64,000 nucleotides of DNA. Origin: Caldicellulosiruptor owensensis OL (GTDB lineage Bacteria; Bacillota; Thermoanaerobacteria; Caldicellulosiruptorales; Caldicellulosiruptoraceae). This document shows positions 7,847-17,837 of this stretch, piece after piece. The position numbers and the translations under genes are program-made. Below the pieces are notes generated by a model. It did not search any database. It worked only from the letters and a program-made list of their open reading frames with translations, and was not told where the DNA came from. The stretch spans positions 1,170,501-1,234,500 of the forward strand of contig NC_014657.1 of assembly GCF_000166335.1 (NCBI RefSeq). Reading direction: 5' to 3'. Numbering within the stretch: the first letter of the stretch is position 1; each line of letters opens with the position of its first letter.

Positions 7847-8877
7847 TGGGACTTTTAAAGTCACTCTACAGAGATTTGGGGATTGACTTGGGAACTGCAA
7901 ACACTCTTGTACATTTACGAGGCAAAGGCATTGTTGTGAATGAACCATCTGTTGTTGCAGTTCAAAAAGACACCGGAAAGATCTTGGCGGTAGGAAATGA
8001 AGCAAAAGAGATGATTGGCCGAACACCGGGTAACATTGTAGCAATAAGACCATTGAAAGATGGGGTTATTGCTGATTTTTATACAACCCAAGTCATGTTA
8101 AAATATTTTATGGAAAAAGCATATAAAAAATCCTTTCTTGGGTTAAGACCAAGAGTTGTAATCTGTGTTCCATCTGGTGTTACAGAAGTTGAAAGAAGGG
8201 CTGTGGAAGAGTCGGCTTACAAGGCAGGAGCAAAAGAGGTTTATATAATGGAAGAGCCTATGGCAGCAGCGATTGGTGCAGGACTTCCTGTTGATGAACC
8301 CTCTGGCAGTATGGTAGTAGATATTGGTGGAGGTACGTCAGAGGTTGCTGTTATATCGCTTGGTGGAATTGTCACCAGTAAATCCCTCAGAATTGCTGGT
8401 GATGAGTTTGATGAAGCAATTTCAAACTATATAAAGAAAGAATACAACTTAATGATAGGGGATAGAACAGCAGAGGAGATAAAAATAAATATTGGGTCTG
8501 CCTATCCACTTGAAAAGGAAGAATGGTATGAAATAAAAGGGAGAGACCTTATAACAGGTCTTCCAAAGACTATAAAGGTTTCATCCACAGAAATAAGAGA
8601 TGCTTTAAAAGAACCTGTTATGGCAATAGTTGATGCAATAAAACAAACTCTTGAAAAAACTCCACCAGAGCTTGCAGCAGACATTATGGAAAGAGGGATT
8701 ATGCTGACAGGTGGTGGTGCACTTTTAAAAGGGCTTGACAAACTTATAAGCAAAGAAACTGGTCTTCCTGTTCACATAGCTGAAAGACCTCTTGATTGTG
8801 TTGCTCTGGGAGCGGGGAAGGCCTTAGAAGAACTTGAAACTTTGCAAAAGGTGACGATTAACAGGAGCTCAAGGTAG
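7846..8877 (+). CDS. mreB: MreB, rod-shape actin homologue
   Basis: 343 residues from the ATG at 7846, which overlaps the maf stop; GAAAGGAG lies 7 bp upstream and favours this ATG over the GTG one codon earlier. Actin-fold signatures are present: [10 protein letters not shown] (phosphate 1), [12 protein letters not shown] (phosphate 2) and [11 protein letters not shown] (adenosine). MreB polymerises under the membrane and directs lateral wall synthesis with MreC, MreD, RodA and PBP2, all encoded downstream. Length is normal. Confidence 0.97.
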   Translation: MGLLKSLYRDLGIDLGTANTLVHLRGKGIVVNEPSVVAVQKDTGKILAVGNEAKEMIGRTPGNIVAIRPLKDGVIADFYTTQVMLKYFMEKAYKKSFLGLRPRVVICVPSGVTEVERRAVEESAYKAGAKEVYIMEEPMAAAIGAGLPVDEPSGSMVVDIGGGTSEVAVISLGGIVTSKSLRIAGDEFDEAISNYIKKEYNLMIGDRTAEEIKINIGSAYPLEKEEWYEIKGRDLITGLPKTIKVSSTEIRDALKEPVMAIVDAIKQTLEKTPPELAADIMERGIMLTGGGALLKGLDKLISKETGLPVHIAERPLDCVALGAGKALEELETLQKVTINRSSR

Positions 8878-8893
8878 TGGAGGATGAAATGTT

Positions 8894-9745
8894 TTGAAAA
8901 GAAAAGTTTTTTTAACCATCGTTGTATTTTTAGCATTTTTATTTAGTATTGTTGCAACTGTAATATCGCTTAAAAATTATGATTCAAATATTGTTTCAAA
9001 AAAATTAAAGGAAGGATATGTTCCTACAAATTCTCAAATAGTTAAGATTATAAGAGATATAAGAGAGTATATTAATGGGATATTTCATCTGAACCAAATT
9101 ATTGCTGAAAACAAACGATTAAAAGAAGAGCTAAACAAATTAAATAGTGACAAAATTACCATTGAAGAGATAAAGAGTGAAAACGCAAAATTAAAAGAAC
9201 TTTTAGGTCTCAAAGATCAAATTAAGTTATCAGCAAGTTATGAAATTGCCAGAGTTGTTCAGAGATCTCAAGAAGCGTGGTTGAACTATTTTATCATAGA
9301 CAAGGGAGAAAAAAATGGCGTAAAGAAAAACATGGTTGTTATCAACAACCAAGGACTGATAGGATATATTATAGACACTGGGAAAAACTGGGCTAAAGTT
9401 ATAACAGTACTTGATCCTGACTTTTCGGCATCTGCGATGATTGTCAGGACGAGGGAGATTGGTGTTGTAAGGGGAAGTGTCAATCTTTTGTCAAAGAGGT
9501 TATGTGAACTGAGATATATTTCCAAAGATTCGAAAGTAAAACTTAACGATATTGTCATAACTTCAGGGATGGGTGAAATATTTCCCAAGGGAATTGCTAT
9601 AGGTAAAGTGGTTCAGATAAAGAATGATAAGTTTGAACTGACAAAAAATATTGTGATAAAACCTTTAGTGGATATAGAAAATGTAGAATATGTTATGGTG
9701 CTAAAACAACTTAAGGATATAAATTTATCGGTAGGTGTTAAGTGA
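8894..9745 (+). CDS. mreC: MreC, rod-shape protein
   Basis: 283 residues from TTG, with GTGGAGG 11 bp upstream. One N-terminal membrane segment (about residues 5-25), a coiled coil (about 65-105, rich in KLKEEL-type heptads), then the paired beta domains typical of MreC (conserved GLIGYI and SGMGEIFPKGI). It links MreB to extracytoplasmic wall enzymes. Overlaps mreD by 11 bp. Confidence 0.94.
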   Translation: MKRKVFLTIVVFLAFLFSIVATVISLKNYDSNIVSKKLKEGYVPTNSQIVKIIRDIREYINGIFHLNQIIAENKRLKEELNKLNSDKITIEEIKSENAKLKELLGLKDQIKLSASYEIARVVQRSQEAWLNYFIIDKGEKNGVKKNMVVINNQGLIGYIIDTGKNWAKVITVLDPDFSASAMIVRTREIGVVRGSVNLLSKRLCELRYISKDSKVKLNDIVITSGMGEIFPKGIAIGKVVQIKNDKFELTKNIVIKPLVDIENVEYVMVLKQLKDINLSVGVK

Positions 9746-10271
9746 GTTGTTTAAAAACAAACTGATTTTGCATGCACTAAATATTGTATTTATAATTTTT
9801 TTTCAAACAGTACTCCAAGAGATTATTCAAGTAAAAGGAATTACTGTATTACTATTTTTACCACTTGTTATTAGCAATGCAATATTTTTTGAGTTCTCAG
9901 ATGCACTGATAGCCAATTTTTTTGTTATTTTTGTTTTTTGTTTTTTGTTTACAAACAATTTCTTCTTAAATCTTTTTTTGATAGTAATTCTTGTGTTTAT
10001 TTCAAGCAAATTAAAAGAGAAGGTCTATTTACAAAGAGTTGAGATGTTTTTGTTGTTTCTTTTAATGTACATTTTTTCTTTGAACTTATTGGAGTATATC
10101 ACTGTGGGGTTGACTTATAAGGAAGTTCCTCTACCCTCAGTATTTTTGAATAATTCAATTATTCAGTTTATTCTTGACTCAGTATTTGGAATATTCATTT
10201 ATTATACAGTGCTCAAAGAAAGTAAATACCTACTCAAACTAAAAAAGGGGAGAAATTTAAGAGAAGAATGA
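9735..10271 (+). CDS. mreD: MreD, rod-shape membrane protein
   Basis: 178 residues, very hydrophobic with about five predicted membrane segments, starting at a GTG inside the end of mreC. The sequence itself is weakly conserved, as usual for MreD; the assignment rests on size, hydrophobicity and its place between mreC and the PBP2 gene. It overlaps the next gene as ATGA. It is a membrane part of the elongasome. Confidence 0.85.
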   Translation: MLSELFKNKLILHALNIVFIIFFQTVLQEIIQVKGITVLLFLPLVISNAIFFEFSDALIANFFVIFVFCFLFTNNFFLNLFLIVILVFISSKLKEKVYLQRVEMFLLFLLMYIFSLNLLEYITVGLTYKEVPLPSVFLNNSIIQFILDSVFGIFIYYTVLKESKYLLKLKKGRNLREE

Positions 10272-12373
10272 AGATATTGTTTATAGAAAAGTTAAGAGAA
10301 AAAAACATATTTAACAGGTGGACTTTTTTATACATACTTTTTATATGTCTTATGTTAATTCTTCTTGTGCGCTTAAGCTATTTGCAGATTGTAAAGGGAG
10401 ACTATTACTATGAACTTTCAGAAAAGAAATTAATGCAAAAAGCAAACTTGGAGGCACCAAGGGGTATTATCTATGATAAAAATGGTAGACCACTTGCTGA
10501 CAACAGGCCTGCCTATGTTCTTCAAATTATGAAAACTCAGCAACTTCGAACTGAAAGTCAAAAAAGAGACTTTACAAAAAAGATAATAGAAATTGTGAAT
10601 ATTCTAAATAAAAATGGAGATAAAATTATAAATCAATTTAAAATTGATATAAATCCAATCAGATTTGACTTTGGTATAACTGACAAGAAACTTGCAAAAA
10701 AAGTGGAAATCCAATGGAAAAAAGACAGAGAAATTCCTTTGAATTTTTCTGCGCAGCAAGCTTTTGAATTTTTGAAAAAGAAATATTATATCCCAGAAAA
10801 TCTTGATCTTCAAACTACTCTTCAAGTAATGGCTATTGAAGATATGCTATTTTATAACTATTATCAAATGTATCAACCTGTTACAATTGCAATTGACATT
10901 TCCATGAAGACTATAGCTGAGATTGAAGAAAGGCGCAGAGATTTTTCGTTTGTAAACATAGAAGCAAAGGCAGTAAGAGTTTATAAGGATGCAATATACA
11001 ACGCGTTCGTGGTAGGAAGAATAGGTAAAATAACTCAAGAACAATACGAAAAGTTTAAAGACAAAGGATATTCTCAGGACAGTTTAATTGGTATTGATGG
11101 AATAGAAAAAAGGTGCGAAGATTATTTGCGTGGCAAAGATGGACTTCAGCTTATTGAAGTTGACAAATTTGGAAGGATAAATAACGTTAAGATCGAAAAA
11201 CAACCAACAAAGGGAGCAAATGTCTATTTAACCATAGATTCTAAACTTCAAAAAGTTGCATATGAGTCACTCAAAAAGGTTTTAGAAAAAATAAGAAATG
11301 GCGATTATGGAGAGAAATTTCCAAAAGCAAATAGTGGAGCCGCTGTAGTAATTGACATAAAAACAGGTAATGTAGTTGCTTTGACGAGTTATCCTTCTTA
11401 CAATCCAAACGTATTCATAAAAGGTATAACTGCCAGTGAATGGAATAAACTTATTAATGACCCTGCAAGACCTATGTTTAACAGGGCAATTGCCGGGGTT
11501 TATCCTCCCGGTTCAACTTTTAAGATACTTACAGCAATAGCAGGACTTCAAGAAGGTGTAATTCGACCAGACGAAAAAATATTAGATACAGGGAGATATC
11601 TATATTACGCAAAGTCTGGATTTGCTCCTGCTTGCTGGATATGGAATAGATATCATACAACACATGGTTGGGTTAATGTGGAGAACGCTCTTAAGGTTTC
11701 TTGTAATGTATTCTTCTATGAGACAGGTAGAAGACTTGGGATAGAAAGAATAGTTAAATATGCACAATTATTTGGATTAGGTGGAAGGACAGGTATTCAA
11801 CTTGATGGAGAATCAAACGGGATTCTTGCCAATGAAGAAAACAAAAAGAAGATTTTTAACCAACCTTGGTATCCGGGGGATACAATTTTAGCAGCTATTG
11901 GTCAGTCTATAAATGCATTTACACCTATCCAGATGGCAAGTTTTATTGCAACTGTTGCAAATGGAGGAACAAGATATCAAGTCAACTTAATAGACAGGAT
12001 TGTAGATGCCAATGGAAAAGTCATTTACAAGTCTGAGCCAAAAGTACTTAGCAAGGTAAAAATGTATGAGTCAACAAAAAAGGCGGTTTTTGAGGGAATG
12101 AAAAGCGTTACAAGTGAAGAAGGAGGAACGGCAAGACAAGCGTTCAAAGATTTGCCATTTACTGTAGCAGGAAAAACGGGAACTTCGCAGTATTCAAACT
12201 CATCAGCTGCTCATGCATGGTTTGTTGGTTTTGCACCTTATGATAACCCCCAGATTGCCTTTGCTATTGTTTTAGAAAATGGTGGGCATGGCTCATATGC
12301 TGCATATGTTGCAAGGGATATAATAGATGCTTATTTTAATTTACCTCAGCAAGAGGAAAAAAAGTTGCCATAA
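10268..12373 (+). CDS. mrdA: Penicillin-binding protein 2 (elongation transpeptidase)
   Basis: 701 residues. N-terminal membrane anchor (about 18-40), dimerisation/pedestal domain starting APRGIIYDKNGRPLA, and a transpeptidase domain with SxxK (S416-TFK), SCN (SxN motif) and KTGTS near residue 635. It crosslinks peptidoglycan during rod elongation with RodA, encoded further down the same operon. Overlaps the mreD stop by 4 bp. Confidence 0.95.
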   Translation: MKILFIEKLREKNIFNRWTFLYILFICLMLILLVRLSYLQIVKGDYYYELSEKKLMQKANLEAPRGIIYDKNGRPLADNRPAYVLQIMKTQQLRTESQKRDFTKKIIEIVNILNKNGDKIINQFKIDINPIRFDFGITDKKLAKKVEIQWKKDREIPLNFSAQQAFEFLKKKYYIPENLDLQTTLQVMAIEDMLFYNYYQMYQPVTIAIDISMKTIAEIEERRRDFSFVNIEAKAVRVYKDAIYNAFVVGRIGKITQEQYEKFKDKGYSQDSLIGIDGIEKRCEDYLRGKDGLQLIEVDKFGRINNVKIEKQPTKGANVYLTIDSKLQKVAYESLKKVLEKIRNGDYGEKFPKANSGAAVVIDIKTGNVVALTSYPSYNPNVFIKGITASEWNKLINDPARPMFNRAIAGVYPPGSTFKILTAIAGLQEGVIRPDEKILDTGRYLYYAKSGFAPACWIWNRYHTTHGWVNVENALKVSCNVFFYETGRRLGIERIVKYAQLFGLGGRTGIQLDGESNGILANEENKKKIFNQPWYPGDTILAAIGQSINAFTPIQMASFIATVANGGTRYQVNLIDRIVDANGKVIYKSEPKVLSKVKMYESTKKAVFEGMKSVTSEEGGTARQAFKDLPFTVAGKTGTSQYSNSSAAHAWFVGFAPYDNPQIAFAIVLENGGHGSYAAYVARDIIDAYFNLPQQEEKKLP

Positions 12374-12389
12374 AGGGGGAGGATTTATT

Positions 12390-13037
12390 TTGAACGAACC
12401 TGTTGTTTTAAAGGGGTTTGGGAAAGGAATAGCTGTGATTTTGGACAGCAGTTGTGATTTTGAGATAATCTGTGATCATTTTAAGCAAAAAGTTATAAAC
12501 GGCAAAAATTTTTTTTCAGGCTATGAAATTCCCATCCAGTTTATAGGAAGAAGACTTAACAGCTATGAGTTACAAAAGCTAATAGAGATAATGAAAACAT
12601 TTGGAGGGGTACATGATATAATATTTCCATGGGACGAGATTAGTTTTCATAATCTTCTCTCAACTGCAGGAGAGAGTGCCGAAGATATAAAAGAAGAGCA
12701 GCTTAATGCAAAGATACATAAAGGAACACTTCGGTCTGGACAGGTTATAACATCCGAGTCTGACTTGATAATTATAGGTGATGTAAATCCGGGAGCTGAG
12801 GTGATATCTAAAAATAACATAATTGTCCTGGGAGCGCTCAGGGGAATTGCACATGCAGGCATTTCTGGTAATAAAAATGCAGTAGTTTTTGCACTTGAGA
12901 TGGACCCTGTTCAGATCAGGATCGCCAATATAATTGCGAGGGCGCCTGATGAAGATAATAAGCATGAAAAAGGGGTTGCTGAGATAGCTTATATAGAAAA
13001 TGAAACAATAGTTGTTAAGCCTGTTACACAATTTTAA
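12390..13037 (+). CDS. minC: MinC, septum-site inhibitor
   Basis: 215 residues from TTG at 12390, with AAAGGGGGAGG 7 bp upstream. The frame is open back to 12327 inside the PBP2 gene but the homologous part begins NEPVVLKG. The N-terminal FtsZ-inhibiting domain is diverged; the C-terminal beta-helix is typical (SGQVITSESDLIIIGDVNPG, then VLGALRGIAHAG). MinC blocks FtsZ rings near the poles when activated by MinD. Confidence 0.93.
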   Translation: MNEPVVLKGFGKGIAVILDSSCDFEIICDHFKQKVINGKNFFSGYEIPIQFIGRRLNSYELQKLIEIMKTFGGVHDIIFPWDEISFHNLLSTAGESAEDIKEEQLNAKIHKGTLRSGQVITSESDLIIIGDVNPGAEVISKNNIIVLGALRGIAHAGISGNKNAVVFALEMDPVQIRIANIIARAPDEDNKHEKGVAEIAYIENETIVVKPVTQF

Positions 13038-13065
13038 AATAATCAAAAAAGGAGAGTTTTAGAAG

Positions 13066-13866
13066 ATGGGAGAGGTTTATGTTATTACATCCGGTAAAGG
13101 TGGAGTGGGGAAAACAACAACCACTGCAAATGTAGGAACATATTTGAGCGTTTTAGGTAAAAGAGTACTTTTGATTGATGCTGATATAGGTCTTAGAAAT
13201 TTGGATGTTGTTATGGGACTTGAGAACAGAATTGTGTTTGATATTGTAGATGTTGTAGAAGGAAGATGCAAACCAAAACAGGCTTTGATTAAGGATAAGA
13301 GGTTTGATGGACTTTACTTACTTCCTGCCGCTCAGTCAAAGGACAAAACTGCTGTATCACCTGAACAGATGAAAGCTTTGTGCGAGCAATTAAAAGATGA
13401 TTTTGATTTTATCTTGATTGACTGTCCGGCAGGAATTGAACAAGGCTTCAAAAATGCAATTGCGGGTGCACAGAAAGCAATTGTAGTAACAACGCCTGAG
13501 GTTTCAGCTGTACGTGATGCCGACAGGATTATTGGTCTTTTAGAAGCTTATGAGCTGCACAATCCTAAGCTCATTATAAACAGGATAAGATTTGATATGG
13601 TCAAACGAGGAGATATGATGGATATTGACGATATTCTCGAAATTCTTTCGATAGAACTTCTTGGCATAATACCTGATGATGAAAAGATTATAATATCTAC
13701 TAACAAAGGAGAACCTGTTGTAATGGACGAAAAATCAAGAGCAGGCCAAGAGTATAGAAACATAGCAAGAAGAATCCTGGGAGAGAATATTCCTATTGTG
13801 AGCGAGGAAGAAAGTTTGGGGTTTTTGGGTAGGATTAAAAAGTTTTTGGGGTTAAATAATTCTTAG
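13066..13866 (+). CDS. minD: MinD, septum-site ATPase
   Basis: 266 residues with deviant Walker A KGGVGKTTTT (residues about 11-20), IDADIGLRNLDVVMG (switch/Walker A') and DCPAGIEQG (switch II). The C-terminus LGRIKKFLGL is the amphipathic membrane-targeting helix. It recruits MinC to the membrane. AAAGGAGAG lies 9 bp upstream. Confidence 0.97.
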   Translation: MGEVYVITSGKGGVGKTTTTANVGTYLSVLGKRVLLIDADIGLRNLDVVMGLENRIVFDIVDVVEGRCKPKQALIKDKRFDGLYLLPAAQSKDKTAVSPEQMKALCEQLKDDFDFILIDCPAGIEQGFKNAIAGAQKAIVVTTPEVSAVRDADRIIGLLEAYELHNPKLIINRIRFDMVKRGDMMDIDDILEILSIELLGIIPDDEKIIISTNKGEPVVMDEKSRAGQEYRNIARRILGENIPIVSEEESLGFLGRIKKFLGLNNS

Positions 13867-13877
13867 GAGGAATTAAA

Positions 13878-14186
13878 ATGTTTGAATTCTTTAACAAGTT
13901 CTTTAACAAACAATCTTCAAAGGATATTGCAAAGGAAAGGTTGAAACTTGTTATTATTCACGACAGGGCAAACGTGTCTCCAGAACTTTTAGAACTGATA
14001 AAGAATGAAGTTTTAAAAGCTATACAAAAATACATAGTGATTGACGACAAGCTCTTGGAAATTCAAATAACCAGAACACCGTCTGAGCAGAAAGGTGAAT
14101 TTGTTCCTGCACTTATTGCCAATATTCCTATAAAATCTGTAAAGAAAACAGAGATTTTAAACAACGAGGCTGACGAATTAAAATGA
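13878..14186 (+). CDS. minE: MinE, topological specificity factor
   Basis: 102 residues with an N-terminal amphipathic segment (FEFFNKFF), the MinD-binding region (SKDIAKERLKLVIIHDRANVSP) and a C-terminal topological domain; somewhat longer than E. coli MinE (88). TAGGAGGAATT precedes the ATG. Its presence means pole-to-pole Min oscillation rather than a DivIVA/MinJ-only system, although a divIVA gene is also present at 50353. Confidence 0.93.
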   Translation: MFEFFNKFFNKQSSKDIAKERLKLVIIHDRANVSPELLELIKNEVLKAIQKYIVIDDKLLEIQITRTPSEQKGEFVPALIANIPIKSVKKTEILNNEADELK

Positions 14187-15292
14187 TGGTCCAAAATGAG
14201 AAAACAATAAAAAAAAGGTTCAATGTTGTCCTAACCATTTTAATGATAATTCTTTGTCTTACTGGATTTATTCTAATTGCAAGTGCAACTAATGTTCTGG
14301 AGACAGGAAAATATAAACTGGTCATTTCACAAGTAATTTGGTTTTGTTTAGGACTTAGCTTGTATCTCATTTTTTCATTAATTGACTATAGAATGTTTGC
14401 AAACTTTTATGTTATTATTTATATGATAATGGTTATTCTGCTTTTGTATGTAGATATAAAAGGCATAAATGTGCTTGGCGGTCAGAGATGGATAAAAATT
14501 GGACCTTTTTCGTTTCAACCGTCTGAGATTTCTAAATTGCTCATGGTAGTGTTTTTTGCAAAAGTTGTTACAATGCAGGAAAATATTAATAAATTCAAAA
14601 CATTGGCCAAAGTATTAATTTTCACTGCAATTCCTATAGTTCTTGTGTTAAAACAACCTGACTTGGGAACAGCTTCTGTCTTTATCGCTATAATTACTAC
14701 AATTTTATTTGTTGCAGGGCTGGACTTGAGATATTTCTATGCAGCAATTGGTGCTCTTTTGGTGTTTATTCCTATTGCATGGGAATTTATTCTTCATGAA
14801 TATCAAAAAGATAGAATAAGAATATTTTTAAATCCTCAGCTTGACCCGATGGGAAAAGGATGGCAGGTAATATATTCTCAGATAGCTATAGGGTCAGGAA
14901 GAGTATTTGGAAAAGGTTTATTTATGGGAACAATCAACAGGCTTGACTATCTTCCTGTAAAGGAATCTGACTTTATATTTGGTGTAGCAGGTGAAGAACT
15001 TGGGTTTGTCGGATGTATAATCATAATAATAGTATATGCATTGCTTATAATGAATCTTATAAAGATAGCTTCTACATGCAAAGATAAGCTTGGTTCTTAC
15101 ATTGTTGCTGGAGTTGCAGGAATGTTTGGTTTTCAGATGTTTGTCAATATTGCAATGACTCTCGGGATAATGCCAGTGACTGGAATCCCTTTGCCGTTTG
15201 TAAGCTATGGGGGAAGTTCTATGCTTACTTCCATGGCATCGCTTGGAATTGTGCAAAGCGTTTATAGGGAAAATATAAAAACTATGTTTTGA
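14183..15292 (+). CDS. rodA: RodA, SEDS peptidoglycan glycosyltransferase
   Basis: 369 residues with about ten membrane segments. SEDS family motifs: [20 protein letters not shown] and the C-terminal [15 protein letters not shown]. It polymerises glycan strands with the PBP2 encoded at 10268. FtsW is the alternative, but the company of mre and pbp2 favours RodA. Overlaps the minE stop by 4 bp (ATGA). Confidence 0.9.
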   Translation: MMVQNEKTIKKRFNVVLTILMIILCLTGFILIASATNVLETGKYKLVISQVIWFCLGLSLYLIFSLIDYRMFANFYVIIYMIMVILLLYVDIKGINVLGGQRWIKIGPFSFQPSEISKLLMVVFFAKVVTMQENINKFKTLAKVLIFTAIPIVLVLKQPDLGTASVFIAIITTILFVAGLDLRYFYAAIGALLVFIPIAWEFILHEYQKDRIRIFLNPQLDPMGKGWQVIYSQIAIGSGRVFGKGLFMGTINRLDYLPVKESDFIFGVAGEELGFVGCIIIIIVYALLIMNLIKIASTCKDKLGSYIVAGVAGMFGFQMFVNIAMTLGIMPVTGIPLPFVSYGGSSMLTSMASLGIVQSVYRENIKTMF

Positions 15293-15302
15293 GGTGAAGA
15301 GA

Positions 15303-15728
15303 ATGAATATAGCACTCATTGCTCATGACAAGAAAAAAGGACTTATGGTTCAATTTGCAATAGCTTATAAGTTTATCCTATCAAAACACACACTGTATGC
15401 AACAGGAACTACTGGAAGGTTAATTCAGGAGGCAACAGGACTTGAAGTTCATAGATTTCTTCCGGGTCCACTTGGTGGAGATCAGCAAATAGGTTCTTTG
15501 ATTGCATACAATCAGATTGACATGGTGATATTTTTGAGAGACCCTCTTACAGCCCAGCCACATGAGCCAGATGTAAATGCACTTTTGCGTCTTTGTGATG
15601 TCCATAATATTCCTCTTGCAACAAACATTGCAACAGCAGAACTCTTGATAAAAGCTCTTGACAGAGGAGATTTATCATGGCGCGAAATTGTAAATCCAAA
15701 ATTGCAAAAAAGCAAGAGTGATAAGTAA
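15303..15728 (+). CDS. mgsA: Methylglyoxal synthase
   Basis: 141 residues from ATG at 15303, with GAGGTG 6 bp upstream (a GTG three codons earlier lies within that site). [18 protein letters not shown] and [11 protein letters not shown] (with the catalytic Asp) are the family motifs. It converts dihydroxyacetone phosphate to methylglyoxal plus phosphate, a phosphate-releasing bypass of lower glycolysis. Its place after rodA is common in Clostridia. Confidence 0.95.
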   Translation: MNIALIAHDKKKGLMVQFAIAYKFILSKHTLYATGTTGRLIQEATGLEVHRFLPGPLGGDQQIGSLIAYNQIDMVIFLRDPLTAQPHEPDVNALLRLCDVHNIPLATNIATAELLIKALDRGDLSWREIVNPKLQKSKSDK

Positions 15729-16843
15729 TGATAAGAGGGAAGGTTAGAGTTGATAGAAGAACCAAAAACCTGGTAAGAAGACTAAGACCAGGTGAGATAC
15801 CTGTTATATTGCACGAGGATATTGATGAGGTAGCTGCATATTCTCTTTTGGAGAAAAAGGTGAAGGTTGTAATCAACTGTGCTAAATCTTTTACTGGGAG
15901 GTTTCCAGCAGTTGGTGCGAAGATTCTTCTTTCACACGATGTAATTATGATTGACGATTTGGGAGAAGAAGTCTTTAATCGAATAAAAGAAGGAGACATT
16001 ATAGAAATTAAAAACGATAAGATATTTTTGAATGGTGAATACTTGTGCGATGCGAAATATCTCTCCAAACTCGAGTTTGAATCTTTTTATCAAAAGAGTT
16101 TTAAAGAAATGGAAAATCTTTTAGAAGACTTTATTGAAAATACATTAGAGTATGCAAAAAAAGAGAAAGGATTTATCTTAGGGCAATTTGAAATGCCTGA
16201 CATTTCAACAAAAATAGCTGGAAGACATGTACTTGTTGTTACAAGAGGAAGCAATTTTAAAAAGGATATAAAAGCAATTAAAGGTTATATAACCGAGGTA
16301 AAACCGGTAGTGATTGCAGTTGATGGTGCTGCTGACGCATTGCTTGAGGAAAAGATAAGACCAAACATTATAATTGGGGATATGGACAGTGTGTCGGAAG
16401 AAAGTCTTTACAAATGTGATGAGATAATTGTTCATTCGTATCCAAACGGATATGCACCAGGACTTAAAAAAGTAGAGGCTTTGGGGCTGAAAGCAAAAAT
16501 AGTAGCATGTCCTGGTACGAGTGAAGATATTGCCTTGCTTCTTGCTTATGAAAAGGGAGCAGAGCTCATAGTTTCGGTTGGTTCTCACAGCAGTATGCTT
16601 GATTTCTTAGAAAAAGGTCGGAAAGGAATGTCGAGCACTTTTCTCGTCAGGTTAAAAATAGGTCCAAAGCTTGTGGATGCAAGAGGTGTGTCCAAGCTTT
16701 ATACTGAAAAGGTAAGTTTTAAGTATATCGGCGTTTTGTTATTTTCTGCGCTCATTCCTATACTTGCAATCCTTATGGTAACTCCGCCTTTTCAATACTT
16801 TTTCTATTTAATTCAATTAAAACTGAGAGTAATTTTGAGGTAG
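15728..16843 (+). CDS. steA: SteA-like cytokinetic-ring protein with thiamin-pyrophosphokinase-like fold
   Basis: 371 residues. N-terminal domain about 1-150; a thiamin-pyrophosphokinase-like catalytic core at about 150-290 (VVAVDGAAD-like and IIGDMDS motifs); one membrane segment near 335-355 at the C-terminus. This is the architecture of SteA, which in Corynebacterium works with SteB in septal wall disassembly. The start overlaps the mgsA stop by one base; the SteB-like gene follows after 6 bp. Whether the TPK-like site still binds a nucleotide cannot be judged by eye. Confidence 0.82.
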   Translation: MIRGKVRVDRRTKNLVRRLRPGEIPVILHEDIDEVAAYSLLEKKVKVVINCAKSFTGRFPAVGAKILLSHDVIMIDDLGEEVFNRIKEGDIIEIKNDKIFLNGEYLCDAKYLSKLEFESFYQKSFKEMENLLEDFIENTLEYAKKEKGFILGQFEMPDISTKIAGRHVLVVTRGSNFKKDIKAIKGYITEVKPVVIAVDGAADALLEEKIRPNIIIGDMDSVSEESLYKCDEIIVHSYPNGYAPGLKKVEALGLKAKIVACPGTSEDIALLLAYEKGAELIVSVGSHSSMLDFLEKGRKGMSSTFLVRLKIGPKLVDARGVSKLYTEKVSFKYIGVLLFSALIPILAILMVTPPFQYFFYLIQLKLRVILR

Positions 16844-16849
16844 GAAAGA

Positions 16850-17794
16850 ATGAATGGAGTGAGTATAAAGTATTTTGTTATTACTATTGCTTCCATCTTT
16901 GTTGCTCTCGGGGTTGGAATACTTATTGGATTTTCGTTAAATAGCGAAAAATTTGTTCAAAAACAGTTTCAGCAACAGTTAAGCCTTATAGATAAGAACT
17001 TAGTTGAGTTAAAAAAAGAAAATGACAGGCTTGTAAAAAAAATTGATGAGTACAAATCACAGATCAATCAACTGGGAAAAATAAATGACACTCTTGTAAA
17101 TGCATACCTTAAAACATGCAAAAGTAATGCAGTTGTAAGTCTTATTGTAACCTCAACAGATTATTCATACAACGACCTAATAGACTTTTTGAGAAAAAAC
17201 CAAATAAAGTTAGCAAGAATTGTTAAGATAAAACGGGCGTTTGTGGATGTTTTGAATAACAAGACGAGCGATTTTCCAGAATACAAACTCCCAGAAGATG
17301 CGATAAATACTCTAATGTTATATGCGGTATTTGACATGAAGGATGACCTTATAACAAAACTTACAGAAAAAAGATATATAGAAATAAATAGACTATCAGG
17401 AGAAATTGCTGATACAATTTTGATAGCAGGCGGGAATACTCTTCAGAATGATACTTTTAATGCAGTTGATAGAAGATTTATTGAAAAATTGAAAAATATA
17501 AACGATCTCAATATTGTCGGAGTTGAGCAATCGTACAGTGAATTAAACTATTGTGAAAAGTACAAAAGCATGGGTCTGGATACAGTTGATAACGTTGATG
17601 ACCTTACTGGAAAAGTTTCCCTTATAGAGCTTATAAGAGGCGGAAATGGCAATTATGGGACTAAAAAAGAGGCAAACCTTTTGATGCCTAATACCTTTAC
17701 AAGCATTGAGGTTTCTGAAAATTCATTGAAAAAGAGAAGAGAAAGTTTGCTTGAGCAATATCAAAATATACAAGCTACAAATGTTATGCCATAA
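16850..17794 (+). CDS. steB: SteB/MctB-like membrane-anchored coiled-coil protein (copper transporter family)
   Basis: 314 residues. An N-terminal membrane segment with the family motif ALGVGILIG (about residues 18-27) is followed by a coiled coil (about 38-80), then a soluble extracytoplasmic domain. Databases often label the family copper transporter (MctB), but in actinobacteria the SteA partner SteB belongs to it. The adjacency to steA supports an envelope/division role more than copper transport. The stretch contains no Cys/His-rich metal motif that I can see. Confidence 0.78.
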   Translation: MNGVSIKYFVITIASIFVALGVGILIGFSLNSEKFVQKQFQQQLSLIDKNLVELKKENDRLVKKIDEYKSQINQLGKINDTLVNAYLKTCKSNAVVSLIVTSTDYSYNDLIDFLRKNQIKLARIVKIKRAFVDVLNNKTSDFPEYKLPEDAINTLMLYAVFDMKDDLITKLTEKRYIEINRLSGEIADTILIAGGNTLQNDTFNAVDRRFIEKLKNINDLNIVGVEQSYSELNYCEKYKSMGLDTVDNVDDLTGKVSLIELIRGGNGNYGTKKEANLLMPNTFTSIEVSENSLKKRRESLLEQYQNIQATNVMP

Positions 17795-17837
17795 AGAGTT
17801 TGTTTTTACAAACTTCTTATGAGGGGAAGAAATACAA

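Noticed and set aside
15547-16068. 173-codon minus-strand open frame opposite mgsA/steA
   Set aside because: Spans two conserved plus-strand genes; low-complexity Ser/Leu-rich translation.
17793-17820. AGAGTTTG/CAAACTTCT hairpin between steB and the GT2 gene
   Set aside because: Short, weak and without a T-run; not enough to call a terminator.
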